Shown here piece after piece: positions 35,694 to 43,900 of a stretch of 64,000 nucleotides of DNA; position 1 is the stretch's first letter; every line of letters begins with the position of its first letter. The notes under the pieces are model-generated. The model saw only the letters and a program-made list of their open reading frames with translations. It was not told where the DNA came from and made no database searches. Position numbers and translations under genes: made by a program. The DNA is from Agrobacterium larrymoorei (GTDB lineage Bacteria; Pseudomonadota; Alphaproteobacteria; Rhizobiales; Rhizobiaceae), in contig NZ_JAAMFB010000027.1 of assembly GCF_013322225.1 (NCBI RefSeq), positions 62,001 through 126,000 of the forward strand, given 5' to 3'.

Positions 35694-35783
35694 TGGCGGA
35701 GAGGGTGGGATTCGAACCCACGATACCCTTGCAGGTATGCCGCATTTCGAGTGCGGTGCATTCGACCACTCTGCCACCTCTCC
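35694..35783 (-). tRNA. tRNA-Ser (CGA)
   Basis: A 90-base class II tRNA with CCA encoded. Acceptor stem GGAGAGG pairs with CCTCTCC; anticodon loop CTCGAAA gives anticodon CGA (codon UCG); a long variable arm precedes GGTTCGAATCC (T loop). 5' end at 35783. Confidence 0.95.
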
Positions 35784-36198
35784 GGCACGCTTTGCAGCGC
35801 GGGCCGTTCTTATCGGTGCGGCCCTGTTCGCGCAAGTGCAAAAATCATTTAAAGTGCAGATTGATGAGCAGTGCGCAGGGGGCTGGCAGAAATAGAGTTT
35901 TTGAAAACAGATATGTTTTGCGTTTTGGCCGGGTTCTTTGGGGAAAATGTGAATTCTAGTGCGCGGCAGGTGCGTTGCGGAAACCGATGCCTTGCACTTT
36001 TTTTCACTGGCGACGTTACTTACCGAAGCGATGTCATATAAAGCGCAGGAAATGAGTTTCGAGTGTGGGGTCAAAATTTCATTTATCAGCGATAATTATG
36101 TCAATCAGTCTCTCAGACCGAAAAGCGCTATTAAGAAAGGTATTAGAAGCGCTGCCAGTTGCGAGATAACGTCTAACTGGATTGATACACTTGAAAAC
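35784..36198. other. Gene-free stretch between tRNA-Ser and first tRNA-Gly
   Basis: 415 bases with no credible gene. The left part should hold the tRNA-Ser promoter. The rest is moderately AT-rich and shows no repeats or RNA fold that I can name. Confidence 0.45.
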
Positions 36199-36273
36199 TG
36201 GAGCGGGCGAAGGGATTTGAACCCTCGACCCCAACCTTGGCAAGGTTGTGCTCTACCCCTGAGCTACACCCGC
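36199..36273 (-). tRNA. tRNA-Gly (GCC), copy 1
   Basis: 75 bases including encoded CCA. Acceptor GCGGGTG with CGCCCGC (one G-U type pair), anticodon loop TTGCCAA giving GCC, T loop GGTTCAAATCC. Identical to the second copy 304 bases away. Confidence 0.95.
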
Positions 36274-36349
36274 TCATAATCCGCTGGTTCGGGGTAGATC
36301 GCTGAACCGCGGGTCGCTGCGTTGCGGCGACGGGCGCTATATCGCTCAA
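36199..36349. repeat. Direct repeat with tRNA-Gly, copy 1
   Basis: 151 bases identical to 36503-36653. It includes the whole tRNA-Gly gene and the 76 bases upstream of it (its promoter side). Confidence 0.9.
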
Positions 36350-36502
36350 CACGCCGCTAAATGCAAGAGGGGAAATGCAGTTGTTCAACATATCTTTGCA
36401 AGGGAACAATGGCTGGCTGAGGGTGTGACAGATCAACGCAGACCACCACGTTGACGGCGTTCTCAGTAATAAAATTATGGAGGTTTTTGTGCTTTGTTAA
36501 AT

Positions 36503-36577
36503 TGGAGCGGGCGAAGGGATTTGAACCCTCGACCCCAACCTTGGCAAGGTTGTGCTCTACCCCTGAGCTACACCCGC
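36503..36577 (-). tRNA. tRNA-Gly (GCC), copy 2
   Basis: Identical to the copy at 36199-36273: encoded CCA, anticodon GCC. It retains the same upstream sequence, so both should be transcribed. Confidence 0.95.
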
Positions 36578-36653
36578 TCATAATCCGCTGGTTCGGGGTA
36601 GATCGCTGAACCGCGGGTCGCTGCGTTGCGGCGACGGGCGCTATATCGCTCAA
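36503..36653. repeat. Direct repeat with tRNA-Gly, copy 2
   Basis: Second 151-base copy, 304 bases right of the first; sequence outside the repeat differs at once on both sides. Confidence 0.9.
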
Positions 36654-36827
36654 TGGGTTTTCAAATGCAACAAGGAAATGACGAAAAACCGAAGAAAAAT
36701 TTGCAGATCGCGACAAGTCTAGGAAAAGACTAGCTTTTTATGCTCTTGTATTCTGGTTTGGATTGCGAATCCCGCGCACTTTGCCTATGCAGGATAGCGA
36801 AGAAATTGAATACGGCAAAGGCGAGAT

Positions 36828-37343
36828 ATGACGACAGCAGAGCGCGCGCCCAAGACAGCGGATGATCTTTTTGCGTTTCTCGATGGCTTGGCCATAGAGC
36901 ACAAGACCACCTTGCATGAGCCAGTGTTTACCGTTGCCGAGTCGGAATCGCTGCGCGACCACATTCCCGGTGGCCACACGAAGAACCTCTTCGTCAAGGA
37001 CAAGAAGGATCAGTATTTCGTCCTTACAGTCGAGGAGAATGCGGTTGTCGACCTTAAGGTAGTTCACAAGGTGGTAGGAGCGACCAGCAAGTTTTCGTTC
37101 GGAAAGCCTGAAAAAATGCTCGAATATCTCGGCGTCATTCCCGGTTCAGTCACAGTTTTCGGCGCGATAAATGATCAGGATCGGCAGGTCACCTTCGTGC
37201 TCGACAGTGAGTTGATGGAGCACGATCTCATCAACGGACACCCCCTGACCAATGATGCGACCACGACGATTGGCCGTGGCGATCTCGTTCGCTTTCTGCA
37301 GGCAACCGGTCACGAACCGCTCATCTTGAAAGTCACCGAATAA
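36828..37343 (+). CDS. YbaK/ProX-type aminoacyl-tRNA deacylase
   Basis: 171 residues. FDLDGLAIEHKTTLHEPVFTVAES-like opening and LRDHIPGGHTKNLFVKDKKDQYFVLTV mark the ProX (ProXp-ala) branch of the YbaK fold; the Lys in HTKNLF is the conserved one. SFGKPEKMLEYLGVIPGSVTVFGAIND follows. These free-standing domains clear misacylated tRNA (usually Ala-tRNAPro). It stands alone before the thioredoxin gene. Confidence 0.88.
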   Translation: MTTAERAPKTADDLFAFLDGLAIEHKTTLHEPVFTVAESESLRDHIPGGHTKNLFVKDKKDQYFVLTVEENAVVDLKVVHKVVGATSKFSFGKPEKMLEYLGVIPGSVTVFGAINDQDRQVTFVLDSELMEHDLINGHPLTNDATTTIGRGDLVRFLQATGHEPLILKVTE

Positions 37344-37400
37344 ACCACGATCTTTGCGTCACGGCACAAACCTGAAATTTCGATGTTGGAGAGCTAGAAA

Positions 37401-38369
37401 ATGAGCGGCACGGACAATCCATACGGTGGCTCGATGGGCGGACAGATGACCGCTACGGCAAATTTCGGAGCCGCTGCGGCGGGCTCGGACTCTTCCCATA
37501 TCAAAGACACGACCACCGCAAATTTTTCCAAAGACGTAATGGACGAATCCCGTCGTCAGCCAGTGTTGGTCGATTTTTGGGCTCCATGGTGTGGTCCTTG
37601 CAAGCAATTGACGCCTGCTCTTGAAAAAGTTGTCAACGAGGCGGGGGGGCGTGTGAAGCTGGTCAAGCTGAACATCGACGATCATCCTTCCATTCCCGGC
37701 CAGTTGGGTATTCAGTCGATTCCGGCCATCGTCGCCTTCGTGGATGGCAGGCCCGTTGATGGCTTCATGGGTGCTGTGCCTGAAAGACAGATTCGCGAGT
37801 TCATCGAAAAGGTTGCCGGACCCGCAGTCGACAACCAGCAAGCGGAAATCGAGGCGGCGATGGCGGAGGCGAAGCAGCTGTTCGAAGCCGGCGACTATCA
37901 GAATGCCGCGCAACTCTTCGATGCCGTTCTGCACGCCGATCCGCACAATGCTGCGGCAATTGCAGGTATTGCAGAATGCATGGTTGCCGTTGGTCAATAT
38001 GAAGGCGCGCACGAACTCATCTCGTCGCAGCCGGAAGATGTGACGTCGGATGCAGCCGTTCAGGCGGTTTCGAAAAAACTGACTCAGTATGAGGAAGCAC
38101 GGAAGCTTGGCGATCCCGCCAGCTTGCAACAGGCGCTCGCGGCCAACCCGGACGATCATGCGTCACGTCTTAATCTTGCGAAAATCCTGAATGCTCAGGG
38201 CAATCGCGATGAGGCTGCCGAACAGTTGTTGACGATCATGCGCAAGGACCGCACATTCGAAGACGATGGCGCGCGAAAACAGCTCGTCGAGTTTTTCGAA
38301 ACGTGGGGCTTCAAGGATCCAGCCACGATTTCTGCGCGTAGGAAGCTCTCGTCCATATTGTTTTCCTGA
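37401..38369 (+). CDS. Thioredoxin domain protein with TPR tail (CnoX/YbbN-like)
   Basis: 322 residues. After about 45 flexible residues comes a thioredoxin domain with VLVDFWAPWCGPCKQL (CxxC near residue 64) and IPAIVAFVDGRPVDGF. From about 150 on, TPR-like helices follow (EAKQLFEAGDYQNAAQLFDAVL, AAIAGIAECMVAVGQYEGAHELI, SRLNLAKILNAQGNRDEAAEQL). This is the chaperedoxin CnoX layout. Unlike E. coli CnoX, which has SxxC, the active CxxC is complete, so it may act as an oxidoreductase and a holdase. Confidence 0.9.
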   Translation: MSGTDNPYGGSMGGQMTATANFGAAAAGSDSSHIKDTTTANFSKDVMDESRRQPVLVDFWAPWCGPCKQLTPALEKVVNEAGGRVKLVKLNIDDHPSIPGQLGIQSIPAIVAFVDGRPVDGFMGAVPERQIREFIEKVAGPAVDNQQAEIEAAMAEAKQLFEAGDYQNAAQLFDAVLHADPHNAAAIAGIAECMVAVGQYEGAHELISSQPEDVTSDAAVQAVSKKLTQYEEARKLGDPASLQQALAANPDDHASRLNLAKILNAQGNRDEAAEQLLTIMRKDRTFEDDGARKQLVEFFETWGFKDPATISARRKLSSILFS

Positions 38370-38508
38370 TGTCGTTGCCGAGTGCGCGCCAGCACCACAA
38401 TTAAAGTTTATAATGGGAGCTTAAAAAGGATATCGTGGTTTGTCGCGGTGACATGCCATCAAAAGCCAGAAGCGTAATGCGCATCAGAGCGGGTGAGGAA
38501 TCGATCCC

Positions 38509-39180
38509 ATGCATATCGGAAATGCAAGATATGTGAAGAACAGCGACCTTCCAGACGCGGTACCCGTTTTTCCGCTGCCCGGTGTCCTTCTTCTTCCTGA
38601 AGGACACCTTCCCCTGAATATTTTTGAACCGCGTTACCTCGCCATGTTCGATGTAGCGCTTGCATCGCATCGGTTGATCGGAATGGTTCAACCGGCTTTG
38701 CATGCGCCGGATGCCGGCAGCGATGGCGGGCCACTCAGCCCCGTCGGCTGCATTGGTCGCATTACGTCTTTTTCCGAAACAGGAGACGGGCGTTACGTCG
38801 TGTCCTTGACTGGCGTCTGTCGATTCCGGTTGCTTGAAGAGGTTGCGGGCGGGAAGCCTTTCAGGACGTTTAAACAGGCCCCATTCATGTCTGACCTGAC
38901 CGGCGAAGATGATGACGGATCCATTGATCGCGACAAACTGCTGCGTGTCTTCCGGGGGTTCCTCGACGCCAATCAACTGGAGGCGGATTGGGAAAGTGTG
39001 GAACGTGCCGGAAACAGGCTTCTGGTCAATTCTCTTTCCATGATGTCGCCGTTTGGTTCTGCCGAAAAACAAGCATTGCTGGAAGCTCCGGATCTCAAAG
39101 CGCGCGCCGACGCGCTGATCGCCATCATGGAAATCGTTCTTGCCCAAGGTGGCTCCGACAACGGAACCCTGTTGCAATGA
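38509..39180 (+). CDS. LON N-terminal (substrate-binding) domain protein
   Basis: 223 residues with only the Lon-N domain: [34 protein letters not shown] is the signature start, then [39 protein letters not shown]. No ATPase or protease domain follows. Its role is unproven; a substrate adaptor is a guess. It precedes the Trm112-like gene by seven bases and is part of the conserved thioredoxin-LonN-Trm112 run in rhizobia. Confidence 0.9.
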   Translation: MHIGNARYVKNSDLPDAVPVFPLPGVLLLPEGHLPLNIFEPRYLAMFDVALASHRLIGMVQPALHAPDAGSDGGPLSPVGCIGRITSFSETGDGRYVVSLTGVCRFRLLEEVAGGKPFRTFKQAPFMSDLTGEDDDGSIDRDKLLRVFRGFLDANQLEADWESVERAGNRLLVNSLSMMSPFGSAEKQALLEAPDLKARADALIAIMEIVLAQGGSDNGTLLQ

Positions 39181-39187
39181 GGCTGGC

Positions 39188-39376
39188 ATGGACGAAAAGC
39201 TGAGCAATGTCGATCCGAAGCTCCTTGATCTTCTGGTCTGCCCCCTGACCAAAGGCCGTCTCTCTTATGACCGCGCTAATCACGAACTGATCTCGGAAGG
39301 CGCGAAACTTGCCTATCCAATCCGCGATGGCGTGCCAATTATGCTGATTTCCGAGGCTCGCAAGATCAAGACTTGA
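39188..39376 (+). CDS. Trm112 family protein (UPF0434)
   Basis: 62 residues from ATG 39188 with GAGG five bases upstream; an upstream in-frame ATG lies inside the LON gene. [42 protein letters not shown] is the family core, with the zinc-like Cys partly replaced. Trm112 proteins are partners of methyltransferases in eukaryotes; the bacterial role is not settled. Confidence 0.9.
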   Translation: MDEKLSNVDPKLLDLLVCPLTKGRLSYDRANHELISEGAKLAYPIRDGVPIMLISEARKIKT

Positions 39377-39405
39377 TGAAGTCTGGCAAAGACCCTTCAA
39401 CGCAA

Positions 39406-39439
39406 AAAGGGAGGCCCTCTGCAAAGAAGGCCTCCCTTT
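39406..39439. terminator. Bidirectional terminator
   Basis: AAAGGGAGGCC (39406-39416) and GGCCTCCCTTT (39429-39439) form a perfect 11-bp stem with A/T ends on both sides, between the plus-strand Trm112 gene and the minus-strand kdgF gene. Confidence 0.92.
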
Positions 39440-39462
39440 CATGATTTCAAGATTGTGCTGAC

Positions 39463-39804
39463 TTACAGGAACTCCGGCCTGTGTGGTGTGAAGGTGTCGA
39501 TGAGACGGCCCTTTTCCAGCGCCTTGACCCCGTGGACCAAGTCCGGCTTGACGATGAACGTACCGCCCTGCGCCAACTCCTGCTTCACGCCATCGATCGT
39601 CACCTCGAAACGGCCTTCGGCAACATAGCTTGCCTGAATGTGAGGGTGCGAATGGAGGGAGCCGACGGCCCCCGCTTCGAATGCGACCTCAACCATCATC
39701 AGTTCAGGCAGGTAGGCCATGATCCGGCGCGAAACGCCCGGCTCGGTCGGCGTCCAGTTGCCATCTTCGGCACCCACAAAAGCTCCGCTCTCGCTCATCT
39801 TCAA
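39463..39804 (-). CDS. kdgF: KdgF-like cupin, uronate ring-opening
   Basis: 113 residues, one cupin: MVEVAFEAGAVGSLHSHPHIQASYVAEGRFEVTIDG holds the metal His set (HxHxxxQ) and HGVKALEKGRLIDTFTPHRPEF the last His. KdgF opens 4,5-unsaturated galacturonate to the linear ketoacid in pectin breakdown. It lies four bases after kduI, which acts on the product, so the pair is well matched. Confidence 0.88.
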   Translation of the reverse strand: MKMSESGAFVGAEDGNWTPTEPGVSRRIMAYLPELMMVEVAFEAGAVGSLHSHPHIQASYVAEGRFEVTIDGVKQELAQGGTFIVKPDLVHGVKALEKGRLIDTFTPHRPEFL

Positions 39805-39808
39805 CTCC

Positions 39809-40651
39809 TTACTTCAGGTCGTCCATGGTGACAGGGTCGACATCGGTATAATCGACATTGTCACCGGCCATGGCCCAGATGAAGGAATAGTTCGCAGTGC
39901 CTGCACCGGAATGGATCGACCAACCAGGGGAAAGAGCGGCCTCTTCGTTCTTCATGACCAGATGGCGGGTTTCGCTTGGCTCTCCGAGAAAGTGGAAGAC
40001 GCGTGCGCTCTCGGGCAGATCGAAATAAAGATAGGCTTCCATTCGACGGTCATGGATGTGGCACGGCATGGTGTTCCATACAGATCCCGGTGCAAGGCTC
40101 GTCATGCCTACAACCAGCTGGCAGGTCTTTACGCCTTCCGGATGAATGAACTGGAAGATGGAGCGCTCGTTGCTGGTGGCCTGCGATCCAAGGTCGACAC
40201 GCTTGGCATCGTTGATGCTGATGTGTTTTGCAGGATAGGCGGCATGCGCGGGGGCGCTGAGCAGGTAGAATTTAGCCGGAGCTTCGGAAGATGCGGACGC
40301 AAAGGATACCTTCGATCCCATTCCGGCATAAACCATGTCGCGCGTGCCAGCTTCAAACGCCGTCCCATCGACAGTGACAGTGCCTGCACCGCCAATGTTG
40401 ACGACGATCAGTTCGCGGCGGTCCAGGAACGACTTGGTGCCCGTAGGCTTGATCGCTTCGAGTTCCAGCGAGCCCGAAACCGGCACGGCACCACCGACAA
40501 TCATGCGGTCGTAGTTGGTGTAGTGCAGTTGAACCGTGTCGTTTACGAACAATGGAGGCAGCAGGAAGTTTTCTCTCAACTCGTCCGTACCGAATTTCGC
40601 TGCGGTTTTCGGATCGATGGCGAAGCGGTTCGTGTAGTGTGTCTGGCTCAT
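39809..40651 (-). CDS. kduI: 5-dehydro-4-deoxy-D-glucuronate isomerase
   Basis: 280 residues from ATG 40651 (MSQTHYTNRFAID); a longer frame to 40690 starts inside the operator-like palindrome. KduI has a bicupin fold. Visible: FLLPPLFVNDTVQLHYTNYDRMIVGGAVP, DRRELIVVNIGGAGTVTVDG, MPCHIHDRRMEAYLYFDLP (zinc His/Glu) and HSGAGTANYSFIWAMAGDN. It makes 3-deoxy-D-glycero-2,5-hexodiulosonate. First gene of a kduI-kdgF operon; kduD and transport genes are not in the window. Confidence 0.93.
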   Translation of the reverse strand: MSQTHYTNRFAIDPKTAAKFGTDELRENFLLPPLFVNDTVQLHYTNYDRMIVGGAVPVSGSLELEAIKPTGTKSFLDRRELIVVNIGGAGTVTVDGTAFEAGTRDMVYAGMGSKVSFASASSEAPAKFYLLSAPAHAAYPAKHISINDAKRVDLGSQATSNERSIFQFIHPEGVKTCQLVVGMTSLAPGSVWNTMPCHIHDRRMEAYLYFDLPESARVFHFLGEPSETRHLVMKNEEAALSPGWSIHSGAGTANYSFIWAMAGDNVDYTDVDPVTMDDLK

Positions 40652-40682
40652 TTCCTGCCCAATCATATTTGTATCGAAGTCA

Positions 40683-40696
40683 TCATACATATATGA
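40683..40696. promoter_or_regulatory. Palindrome before kduI, candidate operator
   Basis: TCATA-CATA-TATGA: five-base arms with a four-base spacer, 32 bases before the kduI start. The size fits a GntR or KdgR-type repressor site. No regulator gene is adjacent. Confidence 0.45.
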
Positions 40697-40924
40697 CGTG
40701 ACAGAAAGGTGTCAATCGACTGGTAAGGGCGATTTATGGAGTGGCCAACTGAGGTCATCCCCGCAAATTCGATAATATACTATTCACAACCTTGTCTCGG
40801 TCGTCGAATTAGGGCGAGCTTCCTTAACTTATAAGATGACTTGAGCCAGGTGCATCTCGGCGTTGACAATGACTGCAGAATAAGACCAGAGTTGCGCCGA
40901 TCATTGCGTTTTGGGGGAGAGCCG

Positions 40925-43900
40925 ATGTCCATACGCGCTGTTGTGAAAGCCTCGATTTTCATTCTTGCAGCGCTAAACGGTTCTCCGCTGGCGGCACAGG
41001 ATGCTGCCCGAAAGGTCGTGACGACCCAGAACGGTGATTATTTCGGCTTTGATCTCCGCACGGAACAGAATGTTTCTCTGCAGCAATGCGAAACGATATG
41101 CATCGATGACAAGAACTGTAAGGCATTTACCTATAATCCGAAGGTGAAATGGTGTTTTCTGAAGTCCGATTACAACCAACTCAATGCTTTCCCCGGTGCT
41201 GTCGCGGGCAAGGTTGTCGAGGCGGAAGTGGAGCAGGACATTGGGGCACCCCAGCGCCTCGCCTTTGTGGACGACAGTCTCTACCAGCAGGCGCGAAGGT
41301 TGAAGTCCGCTCTTCCTGAGCCCGATGAAACGCAAGACATTCAGGTTCTTCTCTCGGCAGCACGGCGGCAGGCGGTGTCGGATATTCCGCAGGCGGTCGA
41401 AAGTTATAAGGCCGCCCTTGCTTTGAGCCCGGATGATGGAGCGCTCTGGGCGGAACTTTCATCCGTCGAGGCCCGCGTCGAAAACAATTACGAAATTCTG
41501 GGTGAATCTCCTGCCGCAGCCATCAATGCCTATCAGATGAGCCGCACCGTTAGCGCCAGAACAGAAGCCTTGAACCGGTTGGCGGAGGCTTTCTCCAAGG
41601 GGCAAAATTATCGTGCGGCGCTTAATGCCTATAAGGCCAGTCTTGCCCTTTCGGACGTAGCGGCGACCAGAGCCATTTACGAAGACCTGAAAACACGGCA
41701 AGGCTTCCGTGTCGTCAATAACACCGTCGATACCGACAGCTTGACACCCCGCGCCTGCGTTCAGTTTTCCGAACCACTGGTCAAGAATGGTGTCGATTAT
41801 TCGTCCTTCATCACGCTGGATGGCGCAGCACCCAAGGCGATCGAGGCCAAAGGCAGCGAGATTTGTGTCGAAGGTCTGACGCATGGCCAGAGATACAAGA
41901 TCGCTCTGCGCGCCGGCTTACCGTCTTCGGTCGAAGAACCTTTGGCGAAGCAGGTCGATCTCGATATCTATGTGCGTGACAGATCCGGCTCCGTTCGGTT
42001 CACCGGTGACAATTTTGTACTTCCGGGTACTGCACGCCGCGGCATTCCGCTCGTTTCCGTCAACATAGAGCGCGCCGATCTCAAGCTTTATCGCGTCGGC
42101 GATCGCAACATAACTTCGCTTCTGGCAAATTCGCAGTTCCTAACGCAAATGGATGGGTACAATGCTGAGCGGATCGAAAACGAGATCGGCGAACTCGTCT
42201 GGCAGGGCGGCATCGATATCCAGACCGAACTGAACAAGGATGTCGTTACCAGCTTCCCAGTGGATGAAGCACTTCCGGATCGCAAACCCGGCATCTACAT
42301 GCTGACCGCAGTTCCGCCCGGCACGCCGCTGGAAAACTGGGGTTCACGAGCGACCCAATGGTTTCTCGTTTCCGACACCGGCATCACGACTTATGCCGGG
42401 ACCGATGGCCTGAATGTGTTCGTACGGGCGCTGAGCAATGCCAGACCATTAAAAGGCGTTGCGTTGCAACTCCTTGCCAAGAACAATGAAGTCCTTGGCA
42501 CCGCTACGACGGATGGAGATGGGCGTGCAACTTTTTCCGCAGGCCTGATGCGAGGCTCTGCGGGCCAGTCTCCCGCCATCATAACCGCCCGTAACGGCGA
42601 TAGCGACTATGTCTTCCTTGATATGACGAGGGCCGGTTTCGATCTTTCCGACCGTGGCGTGACCGGTCGCCCCGCGCCGGGCGCCATCGACGTGTTCAGC
42701 TGGACCGAACGCGGCATTTATCGCGCTGGTGAAACCGTTCACACTGCGGCACTTGCGCGCAATATCGAGGGCAACGCCATCGAAAACCTGCCGCTTACCT
42801 TCATCTTCTCCCGGCCTGATGGCGTCGAAGATCGCCGTTTTGTCAGTGACGGCAAGGCGCTTGGCGGCCACGCAATCGATCTTGTGCTTCAGGAGAACGC
42901 AATGCGCGGGACCTGGACAATGCGGGTTTACACAGACCTCAAAGCCAGTGCGATCAGCGAAAAGTCTTTCCTTGTTGATGATTTCGTGCCTGACCGAACC
43001 GAGTTCGATCTCGCTAGCGACGAAAAGGAAATAGACCCGGCAGCGGAAACTGCGATCAAAGTCGATGGTCGTTATCTCTATGGCGCACCGGCGGCTGGGT
43101 TGGAGCTCGAGGGCGAGGTTGCGCTGAAGCCAACTCGGACAAATGCAGGATTTGACGGCTACTTTTTCGGGTTGGCCGATGAAGAGACCGAAGAAGAAAG
43201 CCGCACGACGCTCGATAACCTCCCTGCGCTGGACGAAAACGGTAAAGCGACTTTCGATGTCGAGCTTGGAGATTTGCCATCCACTACGCAATTCCTTTCC
43301 GCCAACATCACCGTTCGGATGCGGGAAGCAGGCGGACGCGCCGTGGAGCGCACATTGTCACTCCCCGTCAAATCGCAAGGCAGTATGATTGGAATAAAGC
43401 CGGAATTTTCCGGCGATCTCGCGGAAAACTCTGTTGGACGTTTCCACGTCATCGGCCTTGCATCTGATGGATCGCGACAGGCAATGAGTGGCCTGAACTG
43501 GAAGCTGATCAAGGTGGAGCGGAATTACCAGTGGTATCGCCAGGGAAATTCCTGGCGTTACGAGCCGATCGTCTACACGAAACAGGTGGAAACCGGCAGT
43601 CTCTCCGTCAATACCAGCGGCGGCGAAATTTCTGCTCCCGTTAGCTGGGGTCGTTACCGCCTGGAAGTCGAGTCTGCAGGCAATGGCGGTGCGATTTCCA
43701 GTGTTGAGTTCGATGCTGGCTGGTTTGTTTCGGCAAGCTCCACTGAAACTCCGGATGCACTGGAAATTGCGCTCGACAAGCAAAGCTACAAAATCGGCGA
43801 AACCGCAAAACTACAGATTACCTCCCGCTTTGCGGGGCAATTGATGGTAGCGGCAGGTTCGGAAAAGCTGATTTCGGTTCAGAACGTCGACATTGGTGAG

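Noticed and set aside
35233-35895. Long frame running through tRNA-Ser
   Set aside because: It crosses the tRNA gene and has no ribosome site or recognisable domain.
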